A stretch of 64,000 bases of DNA from Parachlamydia acanthamoebae (GCF_000875975.1 NZ_BAWW01000033.1:1-64000), one strand, 5' to 3'; numbered from the stretch's first letter, positions 34,801 through 44,561 are shown. Made by a program: numbers and translations. Notes: a model not told the origin generated them from the letters alone.

Positions 34801-36672
34801 ATGCCATATGCCATTTTGATCGGACTTTTTTTACCACTTGCAGGTTTCTTAACACTTATGTTTTCCTCCGATTTTATTGGAAGACGTTTGACCGGTGTGA
34901 TTGCTTGCACAACCCTATTTATTTCGTTTCTCTGTTTTTCAGGTGTTGTTTACCACTACGTACAAACAGATTTGAAACCGTTTAATTTAGAGCTATACCA
35001 ATGGATTTCAACAGCAAAAATTAAAGCCGATTTTTCTTTGCACATTGATTCTATTTCGCTGTTGATGACTTTAATTATTACGGGGGTTGGATTCCTTATT
35101 CATCTCTATTCGATTGGATATATGGGCCACGATAAAGATTATGCGCGGTACTTTGCCTGCTTAAACTTTTTCGTATTCGCCATGTTATTGTTAGTCTTAG
35201 CTGCAAATCTACTGCTTTTGTTTGTTGGTTGGGAAGGAGTTGGACTGGCTTCTTATCTTTTGATTGGGTTTTGGTACGAAAGTTCGGCAGCAGCGGCGGC
35301 AGCAACAAAAGCTTTTGTAGTGAATCGCATTGGAGATTTAGGTTTATTACTTGGACTTCTATTAACATTCTATCTTTTTGGGACAAGTGACATTACAGAA
35401 ATTTCTCAGCGAGTTTCACAAGGCTTTTTGGTTGGGGCACCTATCCTATCTGTTTTGACCCTTTTATATTTTGTGGGAGCGGTCGGAAAATCAGCGCAAC
35501 TTCCTTTACACGTGTGGTTGCCAGATGCGATGGAAGGCCCTACTCCAGTTTCGGCCCTTATCCATGCGGCGACAATGGTGACTGCGGGTGTATATCTCGT
35601 TGTCAGGATGCGATATGTTTTTTTAGCAACGCCTGATACCATGCATTTTGTAGGATATGTAGGAGCGGCTACAGCATTGTTTGCTGCATTATGTGCATTG
35701 GGACAAACCGATCTTAAACGAGTTTTAGCTTATTCGACGGTGAGTCAATTGGGTTATATGTTTTTAGCTTGTGGTGTTGGGGCCTTCTATGCGGCCATGT
35801 TTCACTTAACCACACATGCCTTTGTGAAAGCACTCCTTTTCCTTTCCGCTGGTAACGTTGTGCATGCGATGGAAGGGAATACAGACATGCGCAAGATGGG
35901 CGGGTTGTACAAGTTTTTACCTAAAACCAATATTCTTTTTTTAATTGGTGTATTGGCTTTGTCCGGTATCCCTCCTTTTTCCGCATTCTTTAGTAAGGAT
36001 TTGATCCTTGAAGAAGAGTACCTCGCAGGCTTTAAAAAGCTATTTTACATTGGATTATTGACTTCGCTTTTAACAGCTTTTTACTTAACACGCGCCTATT
36101 GTCTAACCTTCATAGGAAAAATGCACATTGAAGAAAAGATCTTAAAGACAATCAATGAGGTTCCTCGAGTCATGATTTTGCCAGTCGCTTTGCTGGCTTT
36201 TTTATCAATTGTAGGGGGATTCCTAGGATTTGGAATTGGTGAACAAACCCCACTGGAATATTTCTTGGCAGGGCACGATCCTAGCATGGAAGATAAAGTG
36301 TTGGAAGAAAATATTTTCTTCTCTCCTGAGACATGGCTATCCATTATAGGAGGGATTTTAGCTGTTTGTGCGGCAGTCATTGCTTACACACGCTATACAG
36401 ATGATCTAAAAGGCCCTCTTCCTTTGCTTAATAAAGCCTTTTATGTCGATACCATTTATGAAAAAGGGATTATAAGACCTTTAAAAGCTTTGGCACAATC
36501 AATTACAAGCTTTTTTGAACCCCGTTTATTTGATGACTCGATAAAAATTTTAAGTCATGGTGTGCAAAGGGGTGCTGGTTATTTACAGAAAATTCAAAGC
36601 GGGCAGATTCGCTCATACGTGGCATGGATGGCTATGGGAATGGTCATTTTGATTTTTTACTTAGGATTTTGA
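34801..36672 (+). CDS. nuoL: NADH-quinone oxidoreductase subunit L
   Basis: Largest antiporter-like subunit, distal on the membrane arm, with the lateral helix. The 623 residues show FVGWEGVGLASYLLIGFWY near 140 (key Glu), SAQLPLHVWLPDAMEGPTPVSALIHAATMV near 225-255 (of which LPDAMEGPTPVSALIHAATM is the family signature) and SGIPPFSAFFSKD near 395. The C-terminal part after 520 carries the amphipathic arm and a last helix. Confidence 0.95.
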   Translation: MPYAILIGLFLPLAGFLTLMFSSDFIGRRLTGVIACTTLFISFLCFSGVVYHYVQTDLKPFNLELYQWISTAKIKADFSLHIDSISLLMTLIITGVGFLIHLYSIGYMGHDKDYARYFACLNFFVFAMLLLVLAANLLLLFVGWEGVGLASYLLIGFWYESSAAAAAATKAFVVNRIGDLGLLLGLLLTFYLFGTSDITEISQRVSQGFLVGAPILSVLTLLYFVGAVGKSAQLPLHVWLPDAMEGPTPVSALIHAATMVTAGVYLVVRMRYVFLATPDTMHFVGYVGAATALFAALCALGQTDLKRVLAYSTVSQLGYMFLACGVGAFYAAMFHLTTHAFVKALLFLSAGNVVHAMEGNTDMRKMGGLYKFLPKTNILFLIGVLALSGIPPFSAFFSKDLILEEEYLAGFKKLFYIGLLTSLLTAFYLTRAYCLTFIGKMHIEEKILKTINEVPRVMILPVALLAFLSIVGGFLGFGIGEQTPLEYFLAGHDPSMEDKVLEENIFFSPETWLSIIGGILAVCAAVIAYTRYTDDLKGPLPLLNKAFYVDTIYEKGIIRPLKALAQSITSFFEPRLFDDSIKILSHGVQRGAGYLQKIQSGQIRSYVAWMAMGMVILIFYLGF

Positions 36673-36680
36673 AGGATATC

Positions 36681-38138
36681 ATGCAAACGTTACTATGGTT
36701 GTTTTTGATTCCATTTTTGGCTGCCATTTTGATGATCATTATGCCAAGAGGATCAGGAAAATTTTTAAAAGGAATCGCTTTTTTATTCAGTCTTTTGCCG
36801 TTAGGAATATTACTGTACCATCATGCGAATTTGAATGGATCCTCTGTTCAGCTACCTTGGCTGCATCCTCTATCGATTGAGTTTTACTTGCATGTGGATT
36901 CGCTGTCATTGCTCTTCCTTTATTTAACGGCGATCATCATCCCCATAGCGATCTTATCTGCTTGGGATGCTTTGTCATTTCCTCGTACCTTTTATGCCCT
37001 TGTGTTAATTCTACAAGGACTTTTGATTGGATTTTTTACCGCGAGGGACTTAGCTCTTTTTACAATTTTTTGGGAAGGCATGCTGATTCCTCTCTACTTC
37101 ATTATTAATTTGTGGGGAGGAGCTCAGCGACAATCGGCCGCACTTAAGTTTTTAATTTACATGATTGCTGGTTCCGTTTTGATGGTCTTAGCTGTTCTTT
37201 CCCTTTATTTTAGTTCAGCCACAAGTGGTATGGGCACTTTTAATCTGGATGCTCTTGCTAAAATAACCTCACATATTTCGTATACTCCCTGGCTTTGTGC
37301 TGTTTTTCTTTTAGCATTCTCAGTCAAAACACCTCTGTTTCCATTTCACGCCTGGTTGCCTGATGCTTACTGTCAAGCCTCCACACCGGGAACCATTCTG
37401 CTTTCCTCTCTACTTTCAAAAGCAGGGATTTATGGCATTCTACGCATTAGTTATGGATTATTTCCGCTAATTATGCAGAAATGGAATCCGTGGTTATTAG
37501 GATTTGCCATAGCAGGCGTGTTCTATGGGGGATTAGCCGCTTGGCGTCAAAAAGATTTTAAACGCTTAATTGCTTATTCAAGTCTTTCCCATGTCAATTT
37601 TATTTTGGCAGGTCTGTTTATCTGGAACCAAGCTTCTCAGTCTGGTGCCATTTTGCAAGCCTTAAACCATGGCTTGACGATTGCAGGTCTTTTTCTGGTG
37701 ATCGGGTGGTTAGAAGAAAGATTAGGAACGACTTCTATGCTTGAAACAAGTGGATTAGCGAAGTACTTTCCCCATCTTTGCTGGATTACGATGATTTTTG
37801 TATTGTCATCCGTGGCTCTACCAGGCACTAATAACTTCATCGGAGAGTTGCTCATTCTTTTTGGGTTGTTCAGTAAAAATCCTTGGTTGGCTGGATTTTT
37901 GGGTTTGACCGTGATTTTATCTGTTATTTATATGCTTCGATTCATGCAAAAAGTCTACTTTGAAAATCCCACTCAGCTTAAACAGATCTGGAGTGATGTG
38001 CGAGGAAAGGAATTTATGATCGTTTTTCCTTTGATTGCTTTGATCTTATGGATTGGTCTTTATCCTGAGCCCGTATTGAAACAAATTGAATCCATTTCAC
38101 ATATTTCCGCACTCACCGAACCGCAGGAGACTCAATGA
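36681..38138 (+). CDS. nuoM: NADH-quinone oxidoreductase subunit M
   Basis: Antiporter-like proton channel subunit. The 485 residues from the ATG at 36681 include FWEGMLIPLYFIINLWGG near 125 (key Glu), FPFHAWLPDAYCQASTPGTILLSSLLSKAG near 215-245 (Lys pair region) and LPGTNNFIGELLIL near 375. A longer frame from 36624 lies inside nuoL and is rejected. Eight bases separate it from the nuoL stop, with GAAGGATATC as the ribosome-binding site. Confidence 0.95.
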   Translation: MQTLLWLFLIPFLAAILMIIMPRGSGKFLKGIAFLFSLLPLGILLYHHANLNGSSVQLPWLHPLSIEFYLHVDSLSLLFLYLTAIIIPIAILSAWDALSFPRTFYALVLILQGLLIGFFTARDLALFTIFWEGMLIPLYFIINLWGGAQRQSAALKFLIYMIAGSVLMVLAVLSLYFSSATSGMGTFNLDALAKITSHISYTPWLCAVFLLAFSVKTPLFPFHAWLPDAYCQASTPGTILLSSLLSKAGIYGILRISYGLFPLIMQKWNPWLLGFAIAGVFYGGLAAWRQKDFKRLIAYSSLSHVNFILAGLFIWNQASQSGAILQALNHGLTIAGLFLVIGWLEERLGTTSMLETSGLAKYFPHLCWITMIFVLSSVALPGTNNFIGELLILFGLFSKNPWLAGFLGLTVILSVIYMLRFMQKVYFENPTQLKQIWSDVRGKEFMIVFPLIALILWIGLYPEPVLKQIESISHISALTEPQETQ

Positions 38139-39574
38139 ATACGGTGCTGCATTTTGCTGACTTTGCTTCTATCAGCCCGCTAGTGATCCTATTAATAGGG
38201 GCTCTTTTACTCATTCTGATTGAGAGTTTTTCTGAAGTGGTATCCAGAAAAGGAGCTTTTTATGTGACTTTAGCGGTAATTTTAGTCGCTCTTTGGGCTA
38301 CCTTTAATTCTCCTCCTGTTGAACATCCCATGTTGGCTCCTTGGTTGCAGTTTGATGCCATTGGACGCTACTTTACAGCATTATTTTTGTGTATTGGCTT
38401 GGGTGTGGCTTGCCTATCTTCGACATTTTTTCAACGGTTTGAAGCCTCAAGAGGGGAATTTTACTTTTTACTAATTTCCTCAATTTTTGGATTGATCTTA
38501 ATTGCCACTGCTGTGGATTTCTTAGTGCTATTTTTGGGATTGGAAACTCTTTCCATCGCGCTTTATATTTTATGCTGTTACATGAAAAAATGGTCGATTT
38601 CGCAAGAAGCGGCGGTTAAGTATTTTTTAATGGGATCTATTGCAGCAGCCATCCTGCTTTATGGAATTGCGTTAATTTATGGTGCAACGGGTACAACACA
38701 TTTTAATGCCTTATTATCAGGTTACCAAGGACTTCATTCTGTTACAGATAAAACCTTATTTCTAAGTGGTATCGCTTTGGTAACCATGGGGATCGCCTTT
38801 AAGGCCGCGATTGTACCTTTTCATGTCTGGGCTCCCGATGTTTATGAAGGAGCCTCTACGCCTGTGACCGCCTTTATGGCAGTAGGAACTAAAGCAGGAG
38901 CTTTTGCTGCTTTCGTACGCCTCTTTTTTGGCGTTTTGCCCCAGTTTGATCCGGTTTGGAATGAGGGAATTGCTTGGTTAGCCTATCTGACACTGATCTA
39001 TGCGAACTTTTTGGCATTGCGCCAAACGCAATTGCGTCGCTTTTTTGCGTACTCAGGAATTTCACACGCAGGATTTTTGCTCATCCCTTTAGCAGCAGGA
39101 ACACCTGAAGCGTTGCCTGCATTGCTATTTTATTTGGTCGTTTATGTCATCGCCACTTTAGGTTGTTTTGCTGTACTTGCTTTTTTGGATGAGCGAAGTG
39201 AAGGAGTCGTCATGCAAGATTTGCACGGCTTATTTAAACGTTCACCGGTATTGGCAGGAATTTTTATTGTGTGTCTTTTAACGCTCGGTGGCATTCCACC
39301 AACGGTTGGATTTTTTGCGAAATTTTATGTGTTTAAAGTAGCTTTTCAGGCAGGTTACTATGGTTTGATTATTGTCGGACTTCTGACCACCATTTTGTCA
39401 GCCTATTACTATTTAAGAATCATTGCGATGATGCTTTCAGAAGCCCCATCAGAAAACGTCTCGCCTTTATATTCCTGGCCCGCAGCAGCTGTCGGTGTTA
39501 TTTCGTGCACTTTACTAGTCCTTCTATCATGCTATCCTGCTCCTTTATTTGCTTTATTGAATTGGGGAACGTGA
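38135..39574 (+). CDS. nuoN: NADH-quinone oxidoreductase subunit N
   Basis: Third antiporter-like subunit and last gene of the operon. The 479 residues contain FLGLETLSIALYILCCYMKK near 128, FKAAIVPFHVWAPDVYEGASTPVTAF near 215-240 (PDVYEGAPTPV signature) and GGIPPTVGFFAKFYVF near 385. Overlaps nuoM by 4 bases. With it the full set A to N is present in canonical order. Confidence 0.95.
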   Translation: MNTVLHFADFASISPLVILLIGALLLILIESFSEVVSRKGAFYVTLAVILVALWATFNSPPVEHPMLAPWLQFDAIGRYFTALFLCIGLGVACLSSTFFQRFEASRGEFYFLLISSIFGLILIATAVDFLVLFLGLETLSIALYILCCYMKKWSISQEAAVKYFLMGSIAAAILLYGIALIYGATGTTHFNALLSGYQGLHSVTDKTLFLSGIALVTMGIAFKAAIVPFHVWAPDVYEGASTPVTAFMAVGTKAGAFAAFVRLFFGVLPQFDPVWNEGIAWLAYLTLIYANFLALRQTQLRRFFAYSGISHAGFLLIPLAAGTPEALPALLFYLVVYVIATLGCFAVLAFLDERSEGVVMQDLHGLFKRSPVLAGIFIVCLLTLGGIPPTVGFFAKFYVFKVAFQAGYYGLIIVGLLTTILSAYYYLRIIAMMLSEAPSENVSPLYSWPAAAVGVISCTLLVLLSCYPAPLFALLNWGT

Positions 39575-39886
39575 TTTTCAGATGAATAGTGCAAAGCATT
39601 ATGGCTAAAAATAACCCTTCAAGCTTGTGCGATTCATTTTCAAAGCTTTGGTCTATATTAAGAATAAACGCGTTTGCTTGATCATCATAGAAGTCTTTAG
39701 CAAGACATTATATTTCATGGAAAAATCTCTCCGTATATGAAGGTTTTAGCGTTGACGTAAGATGCGGCATATGTAAAAGATGGTATAATCCCCAAAAACA
39801 ATCGGGACTATGTCCTCACAAGATAATAAAAAAGTAGCTTAATTATAGGCCATATTAAAAAATGTGGCCATTTTTGAAAAATTCAA
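39575..39886. other. intergenic stretch after the nuo operon
   Basis: No gene seen. It holds scattered stop-rich sequence, and near its right end a GGCC-type hairpin described separately. The start of the accessory region is marked by a drop in G+C. Confidence 0.5.
39848..39876 (+). terminator. hairpin with T-tract ahead of the 285-residue gene
   Basis: GGCCATAT and ATGTGGCC pair as an 8-bp stem with one G-U pair around a TAAAAA loop, followed by ATTTTTG. It could terminate read-through from nuoN 270 bases upstream, or act in the leader of the next gene, which starts 10 bases later. Confidence 0.45.
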
Positions 39887-40744
39887 ATGCATTTAAATAA
39901 AACAGTCATTTTTCTTTTCATAGAGCTTCTAAGCAAAAATCTTGCTTTTGGGAATTTCAAAGCAATAGAAACGATTAAATCTGAAATGGGGGACGATGAT
40001 TTTAACGAGTTAAAAAAAACATTTGTTTTTATTTTCAAAAATAATGAACTCGCATATACTCTTTTTGGAGAAAAACCGCTTTCTTTTTGTTCTATCGGCT
40101 CTAATCTCTTTATTGATTTTTATTCAACTCGCTCGATAGTGAGTTTCTGGAATTTTAATTCGCTTAACTTGCAAAAACCCTTTAGAGCCCTTGAAAAAAT
40201 TAAAAAATTCATTTCCTCTAATTTTGCCCTTATTCTTGATAAGGACTCAGGTTTATTCATTCTGATAAATAAACCTGAATTTACAAAAGTTTTTAACGAA
40301 AATTTAAATCTGATACAAACGACTTTGAAACAAAGAATAACGGCGGATGAATTTATCGAAAAGTTAGAAAAGAAAGAGATTAATTTTCCTTCCAATGAAA
40401 ATCATTTAATAACGGGTATACTACTGGGATATGGTACGCATAATTCAATCATATTCGTCGAAGAATTTGTGTCTGGATCAGAGGGAGTTTACTCCGGTAT
40501 TCAAAAAACACTTCGAGAAGAGACTATAAAGTCTCAGGCTTTTCGAGATCGAGATGAAAGATTGCTAGTCGTTCAATCTGTAAATTTTGCTGTAGACAAC
40601 TCTCATCCCGAAACCATTGCTTTACGGGAGAAGTATAATCAGATGGAAAAAAAAGTAATCGAAATTTACAAAAGCCCTGATTGGTTCGAAAAAACCCTTT
40701 CAAAGCTTACTGAAGAGACATTCAAACAATGTGACCGCTTTTAA
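39887..40744 (+). CDS. secreted-looking protein of a local paralogous family (LFGEKP family), copy 1
   Basis: A 285-residue protein with a hydrophobic N-terminus (KTVIFLFIELLSKNLAFG) that may be a signal peptide. The signature LAYTLFGEKPLSF at about 50-62 recurs in the degenerate neighbour at 40753-41563 and in the 353-residue protein at 55693-56682 (FAYALFGDKPIAF), as does the pattern GILLGYGTHNS/LLLGYDATNA and a C-terminal IYKSPDWFEKTLSKL. No catalytic motif or known domain was recognised. The family is probably specific to these bacteria; a secreted or effector role is inference. Codon use is AT-richer than in the nuo genes. Confidence 0.7.
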   Translation: MHLNKTVIFLFIELLSKNLAFGNFKAIETIKSEMGDDDFNELKKTFVFIFKNNELAYTLFGEKPLSFCSIGSNLFIDFYSTRSIVSFWNFNSLNLQKPFRALEKIKKFISSNFALILDKDSGLFILINKPEFTKVFNENLNLIQTTLKQRITADEFIEKLEKKEINFPSNENHLITGILLGYGTHNSIIFVEEFVSGSEGVYSGIQKTLREETIKSQAFRDRDERLLVVQSVNFAVDNSHPETIALREKYNQMEKKVIEIYKSPDWFEKTLSKLTEETFKQCDRF

Positions 40745-40752
40745 AAATTCAA

Positions 40753-41563
40753 ATGCTTTTAAATAAAACACTCATTATTCTTTTAATTTTTTCATGAATA
40801 CACTAAGTAAAAATTTTGCTTATGGTGATTTTCAAAAAATAGAAATGATTAGGTCTGAATTAGGGGATGATGGCTATGAAGAGTTAAAAAAACTTTTTCA
40901 TACATTTTCAAAAACAATGCGCTTGCTTATACCCTTTTGGGGAAAAGCCCCTCTCTTTTTGCTTTGTTGAGCCTAATCCCTTTATTGATTTTTATTCAAC
41001 ACGGTCATTAGTAAGTTTCTGGAATTTTAATTCTCTTAATTTACAGAAGCCGTTTAAAGTTCTCGAGAAGATTAAAAAATTTATCTCTTGCGATTTTGCC
41101 CTTATTTTTGATCAGGGCTCAGATCTATGTATATATTGATCAATCGGTACGAATTTACAAAAGTTTTTAGCGAAAATATAAATCTCATACAAACTGCGTT
41201 GAAACAAAAGTTATCTGCCGAAGAATTCATAGAAAAATTAGAAAGATGGGAACTTGATTTTCCTACCTGCAAAAATCATTTGATGACAGGTATTCTTCTT
41301 GGTTATGGCGTGCATAATTCCTCTCTTTTTGCGGAACGATTGGCTCTTGAATTTGATCTAGGAATTCAAAGAGAACAAACTCAATTTTTTGAAGATTGCG
41401 ATGAAAGATTGTTAATCGTTCAATCTGTAAACTTTGCCGTAGATAACTCTCATCCGAAACAGTTGCTTTAAGAAAAAAATATAATCAGGCGAAAAAAAAG
41501 GGAGTCGAGGTTTTTAAAAATCGTAATTGGTTCAAAAAGACACTCTCAAGGCTTACTCAATAA
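40753..41563 (+). pseudogene. frameshifted tandem copy of the LFGEKP-family gene
   Basis: This is a second copy of the gene at 39887-40744, beginning with almost the same leader (AAAAATTCAAATGC). The frame is lost after about 14 codons (stop within TTTTTCATGA), restored in pieces (for example FIDFYSTRSLVSFWNFNSLNLQKPFK around 40980), and the longest surviving frame runs 41127-41471 with LLGYGVHNSSLFAE. A further shift precedes the C-terminal NWFKKTLSRLTQ. The tandem duplication and the inactivation are both seen directly. Confidence 0.85.
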
Positions 41564-41662
41564 GTGATTTTATAGAGTTGATTATATCTCAAGATTTCGT
41601 TAAATTCCGGTCCATTAAATTTATTCTCTAGTTACGGCATGCAATAATACGGCAAAGGTTCT

Positions 41663-42697
41663 ATGCAAATACATGATATTGACAGCGTGAATACTGAAAT
41701 TTTTTCCATATTATGGGAAGGATCTCTGACTCAACTAGAGAATAGAGATGGGCTTTTAGCTGCTACCATAAAGCGAAAGGTTGTCATTGGGCAACTCTCT
41801 GACGAAGAAAAGTTGGAACTTGAAACGACCGTTGGTAAGATGGAAAGAGTTTTTCTTGAAGCTTTTGGTTGTGGAGATTTTATGCGTTGCATGCCTCTTT
41901 GCGAAGAAAGAGTTGTTTCCTATCTTTTGCCTACAGAGCGCTCTGCTAAAACGGACGAACTTAACTTTGAGCATCATGTACGCCTAATGCTTTTTGCTCT
42001 ATATGGTAAAAAGGAAAAGATTTTATTAACATCAGACCAGATTAAAAAAGTTACCGTAGTCGCAAATGGAATTTTATCAGGTTCTCCACAACCTCTTCCC
42101 TTACGAGAAGCGACTTACAAAGTCACAAAGACTTATGAAGCATTTCTGTTGCTTAAAGAGGAAATTAGCCAGTGCAAAGGGGAATGTCATCTTGTGTGGA
42201 ATAAAGAATGGTTTTCTAGTATTTCACTTTCGAGTAGTTGTGCCTTTTGCAATCCAAAAGTTATTCAGAAACAAGATGTTTTAGAAACCCCCTTCAATCA
42301 TATCATTTCTAATTCAAAACCATATACAGAGCCTGAACATCATCTGATGATCATTCCAAAAAGGCATATTACAACCATTTCTGTAAGTAGTCCTGAAGAA
42401 ATTTTAGATAAATATTCGTGTTTTTCTAAAATGTGTTCTATCGTTAATAATTATTTTGTATGTCCAGAGGTTGTTGTAGTCACTAAAATCGGTCGCAAAA
42501 GTGGGCAGACACAATCGCACCTTCATGATCATGTCATTGCTTTTTCTTCTGACACACTGCAGCCGTGGATGACAAATTGGGCTTATGAATTTTGCCAAGA
42601 ACCAAATCCATCTCCAGCCCTAGATGAGAGCCAATTAAGAATGGTTCAAAATAAGTGGTCTCAGCTTTTCATGGAAAACTCAGAAGTTAAACCATAA
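41663..42697 (+). CDS. HIT-domain protein with a novel N-terminal domain
   Basis: A 344-residue soluble protein. The C-terminal third (about 195-310) is a HIT-like nucleotide-binding fold: CAFCNPKVIQ (a zinc-like CxxC), EPEHHLMIIPKRHITTI, and the active-site triad motif SHLHDHVIAF near 291 (H-x-H-x-H). HIT enzymes cleave or transfer nucleoside monophosphates (Ap4A hydrolases, galactose-1-phosphate uridylyltransferase, aprataxin types). The first 190 residues are helical and not recognised; they begin MQIHDIDSVNTEI and may bind a partner or substrate. No signal peptide. It lies alone in the accessory region. Confidence 0.75.
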   Translation: MQIHDIDSVNTEIFSILWEGSLTQLENRDGLLAATIKRKVVIGQLSDEEKLELETTVGKMERVFLEAFGCGDFMRCMPLCEERVVSYLLPTERSAKTDELNFEHHVRLMLFALYGKKEKILLTSDQIKKVTVVANGILSGSPQPLPLREATYKVTKTYEAFLLLKEEISQCKGECHLVWNKEWFSSISLSSSCAFCNPKVIQKQDVLETPFNHIISNSKPYTEPEHHLMIIPKRHITTISVSSPEEILDKYSCFSKMCSIVNNYFVCPEVVVVTKIGRKSGQTQSHLHDHVIAFSSDTLQPWMTNWAYEFCQEPNPSPALDESQLRMVQNKWSQLFMENSEVKP

Positions 42698-42954
42698 TCA
42701 CTTTCGGATCTTTGTAGTGAGATTTTGGAATCAGGAAAAGCTAAATTAATGAAAGGATGATGAAAGTTGATGTGCTGCAATTTGAGTATAAAGAATCAAG
42801 AGGCATCCTTAGCTTTAAAAAGATATTCTTTATATTTTGATGAAAGCTCTAAAGAACAACATACAATTTAAAAAACTTGAATTTTTTCTTTTCATTTTCC
42901 TAAAATGATTTTTGGTAAATTAAATTTTTACTTCTAGCAAATCCCCAGGTCTAA

Positions 42955-43701
42955 ATGAGAACAATTTTTCTATATTATTTTCTGATTTTTAACTGTTTTC
43001 TTTTTGCTGAGAATCCTTCTTCTGATCCCTTAGAGAAATGGATTCAGGCCACTTCTTTTATGGGAAATAAACAGTATACAGAGGCTATTGACAGCTATAC
43101 GCAAGCCTTATCTTCCTTTGATGGTGTTTTGGATAAAGACCATTTTTACGTACTCGTTGACAGGGGTCATGCATATTTCGAATTGGAAAGCTATCAACTG
43201 GCAATTGAAGATTTCTCCGCAGTCATCGAATCCGATTTAACGCTTCCTATTGATAAAATTCGAGCCACGAAAGGTCGGCTAAAATGTTTTGCTGAATTAA
43301 ATCTCTACGAAAATTTTAAAAATGATTATGTGTACATTTGCGAAAATGATCCAAGCTATCCTGTTGTTGAAATGAATGATAAATTCGTTGTAATCAGAAA
43401 TTTAAGTAACTTTACTGAACAAATCAGGACGTTTTTTTGTGATTGTTTAGTCAGCTTTGGGATCTGCAAGCAGGAAGATATCATTTTTTATGATTCAGGG
43501 ATTTGCATAATAAAAAGAAGTGATCCTCAAGAGGAAGAGGAGTTTTGTATCCATGTACATCAAGCACATTTAGAGCATGAATTTGATTTAAAAGTGGTAG
43601 ATGAAACTCACGGCTTTATACACCATCAGATCCAACTCATCTATTCGCTTCTTCACGACCTATATTTTAAATTCTATCAATTATTGAAAGAAGTCTTTTA
43701 G
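42955..43701 (+). CDS. secreted TPR-containing protein
   Basis: A 248-residue protein with a signal peptide (FLYYFLIFNCFLFA, cleavage near residue 18). Residues 28-110 form two or three tetratricopeptide-like repeats: WIQATSFMGNKQYTEAIDSYTQAL and YVLVDRGHAYFELESYQLAIEDFSAVI are good matches to the W-LG-Y-A-F-A-P pattern. The remaining 130 residues are Cys/Asp-rich, without a recognised domain. TPR modules mediate protein contacts; the partner is unknown. No operon partner. Confidence 0.7.
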   Translation: MRTIFLYYFLIFNCFLFAENPSSDPLEKWIQATSFMGNKQYTEAIDSYTQALSSFDGVLDKDHFYVLVDRGHAYFELESYQLAIEDFSAVIESDLTLPIDKIRATKGRLKCFAELNLYENFKNDYVYICENDPSYPVVEMNDKFVVIRNLSNFTEQIRTFFCDCLVSFGICKQEDIIFYDSGICIIKRSDPQEEEEFCIHVHQAHLEHEFDLKVVDETHGFIHHQIQLIYSLLHDLYFKFYQLLKEVF

Positions 43702-43748
43702 TCAATAATGGCCTTAAAGCCTAAACATATGAACTAAATAAGAAAATT

Positions 43749-43954
43749 ATGAAAATATAGAGGCTATACAGGGATCGTTGAATATGATGATGAAGCCAAA
43801 ATTTTTCATGGAGATGTTTTGGGAATCAAGGCTATCATTACTTTCCCAAAGTACGACTGACAGCGAGATTGAAAAGACTTTTAAGGATTCAGTGGATGAT
43901 TATCTAGCATTTTGCAAAGAGCAGGAAGAAGATTTCGACAGACCTTTTGAGTAG
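43749..43954 (+). pseudogene. HicB-like antitoxin pseudogene
   Basis: Reading across two frameshifts gives a HicB-type protein: GIVEYDDEAKIFHGDV then GIKAIITFPKYD, a break with a TGA, then SEIEKTFKDSVDDYLAFC and a final DRPFE. The EYD..A..F.G.V..I...ITF....EL...F..SVDDYL.FC pattern is the HicB N-terminal RNase H-like fold. An extra A after the ATG (ATGAAAATATAG) and a one- or two-base change near 43855 break the frame. No hicA toxin gene is beside it. Confidence 0.75.
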
Positions 43955-44151
43955 ACTGAATCCTAATGCAGATTGACGAGATTCTCTCCATTCTTCTTTA
44001 GAGCTTTAGCGGCATACATTCCGAAAAAAAACTTGAGAATTAACCAAGTGAGATTGTTAAAAATCCTAATCTTATAAAAATTTAATTACTTACTGGAAAG
44101 TAATAATTGAATTGTTCATATAGAAATGAAAAAAGATAGAGGAGTTCTTAT

Positions 44152-44535
44152 ATGGATATTTCACATTTTTTAGCACGCTTGCTTGGAGTGATGTTGGTTG
44201 TTATTTATGGCAGTTATTTTTTAAATAGGGCTTTTTATAGACGCCTTTGGCAAGATGTACTAGACCATCCTGCTATCATTATTCTTTCTGGTTTCATCAC
44301 TTTGCTATGCGGATTACTTGTTGTGCTTTCTCACGACATTTGGATTCCAGACTGGAGAGGCTTAATCACTTTCCTCGGATGGTTGATGGTTTTTGCTGGA
44401 ATTGCTCGTTTAGTATTTCCTGCGCAGGTGGCCCAATTTGGACAAAATCTGATTAAAAAAGATGGTTCTTTTCTGGATATTATTTCCGGAATTATGTTCC
44501 TGATTGGCTTATATTTACTCTACGTTAGTTTTTAA
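44152..44535 (+). CDS. four-helix membrane protein of unknown function
   Basis: A 127-residue protein with hydrophobic segments at about 8-24, 45-62, 73-90 and 106-125. GAGGAG lies 8 bases ahead of the ATG. Conserved-looking elements are the terminal FLIGLYLLYVSF and the N-terminal LLGVMLVVIYGSYFLN. It resembles small DUF-type integral membrane proteins of gammaproteobacteria and chlamydiae, but no function is known to me. It is followed by efp after 99 bases. Confidence 0.7.
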   Translation: MDISHFLARLLGVMLVVIYGSYFLNRAFYRRLWQDVLDHPAIIILSGFITLLCGLLVVLSHDIWIPDWRGLITFLGWLMVFAGIARLVFPAQVAQFGQNLIKKDGSFLDIISGIMFLIGLYLLYVSF

Positions 44536-44561
44536 AATCGCAATAAATGCAGGCTGTACTA

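Noticed and set aside
36624-36680. Longer nuoM starting inside nuoL
   Set aside because: The ATG at 36681 has a ribosome-binding site and the normal NuoM N-terminus.
39575-39886. tRNA or small RNA gene after nuoN
   Set aside because: No cloverleaf or TPsiC-like GTTCGA motif could be found.
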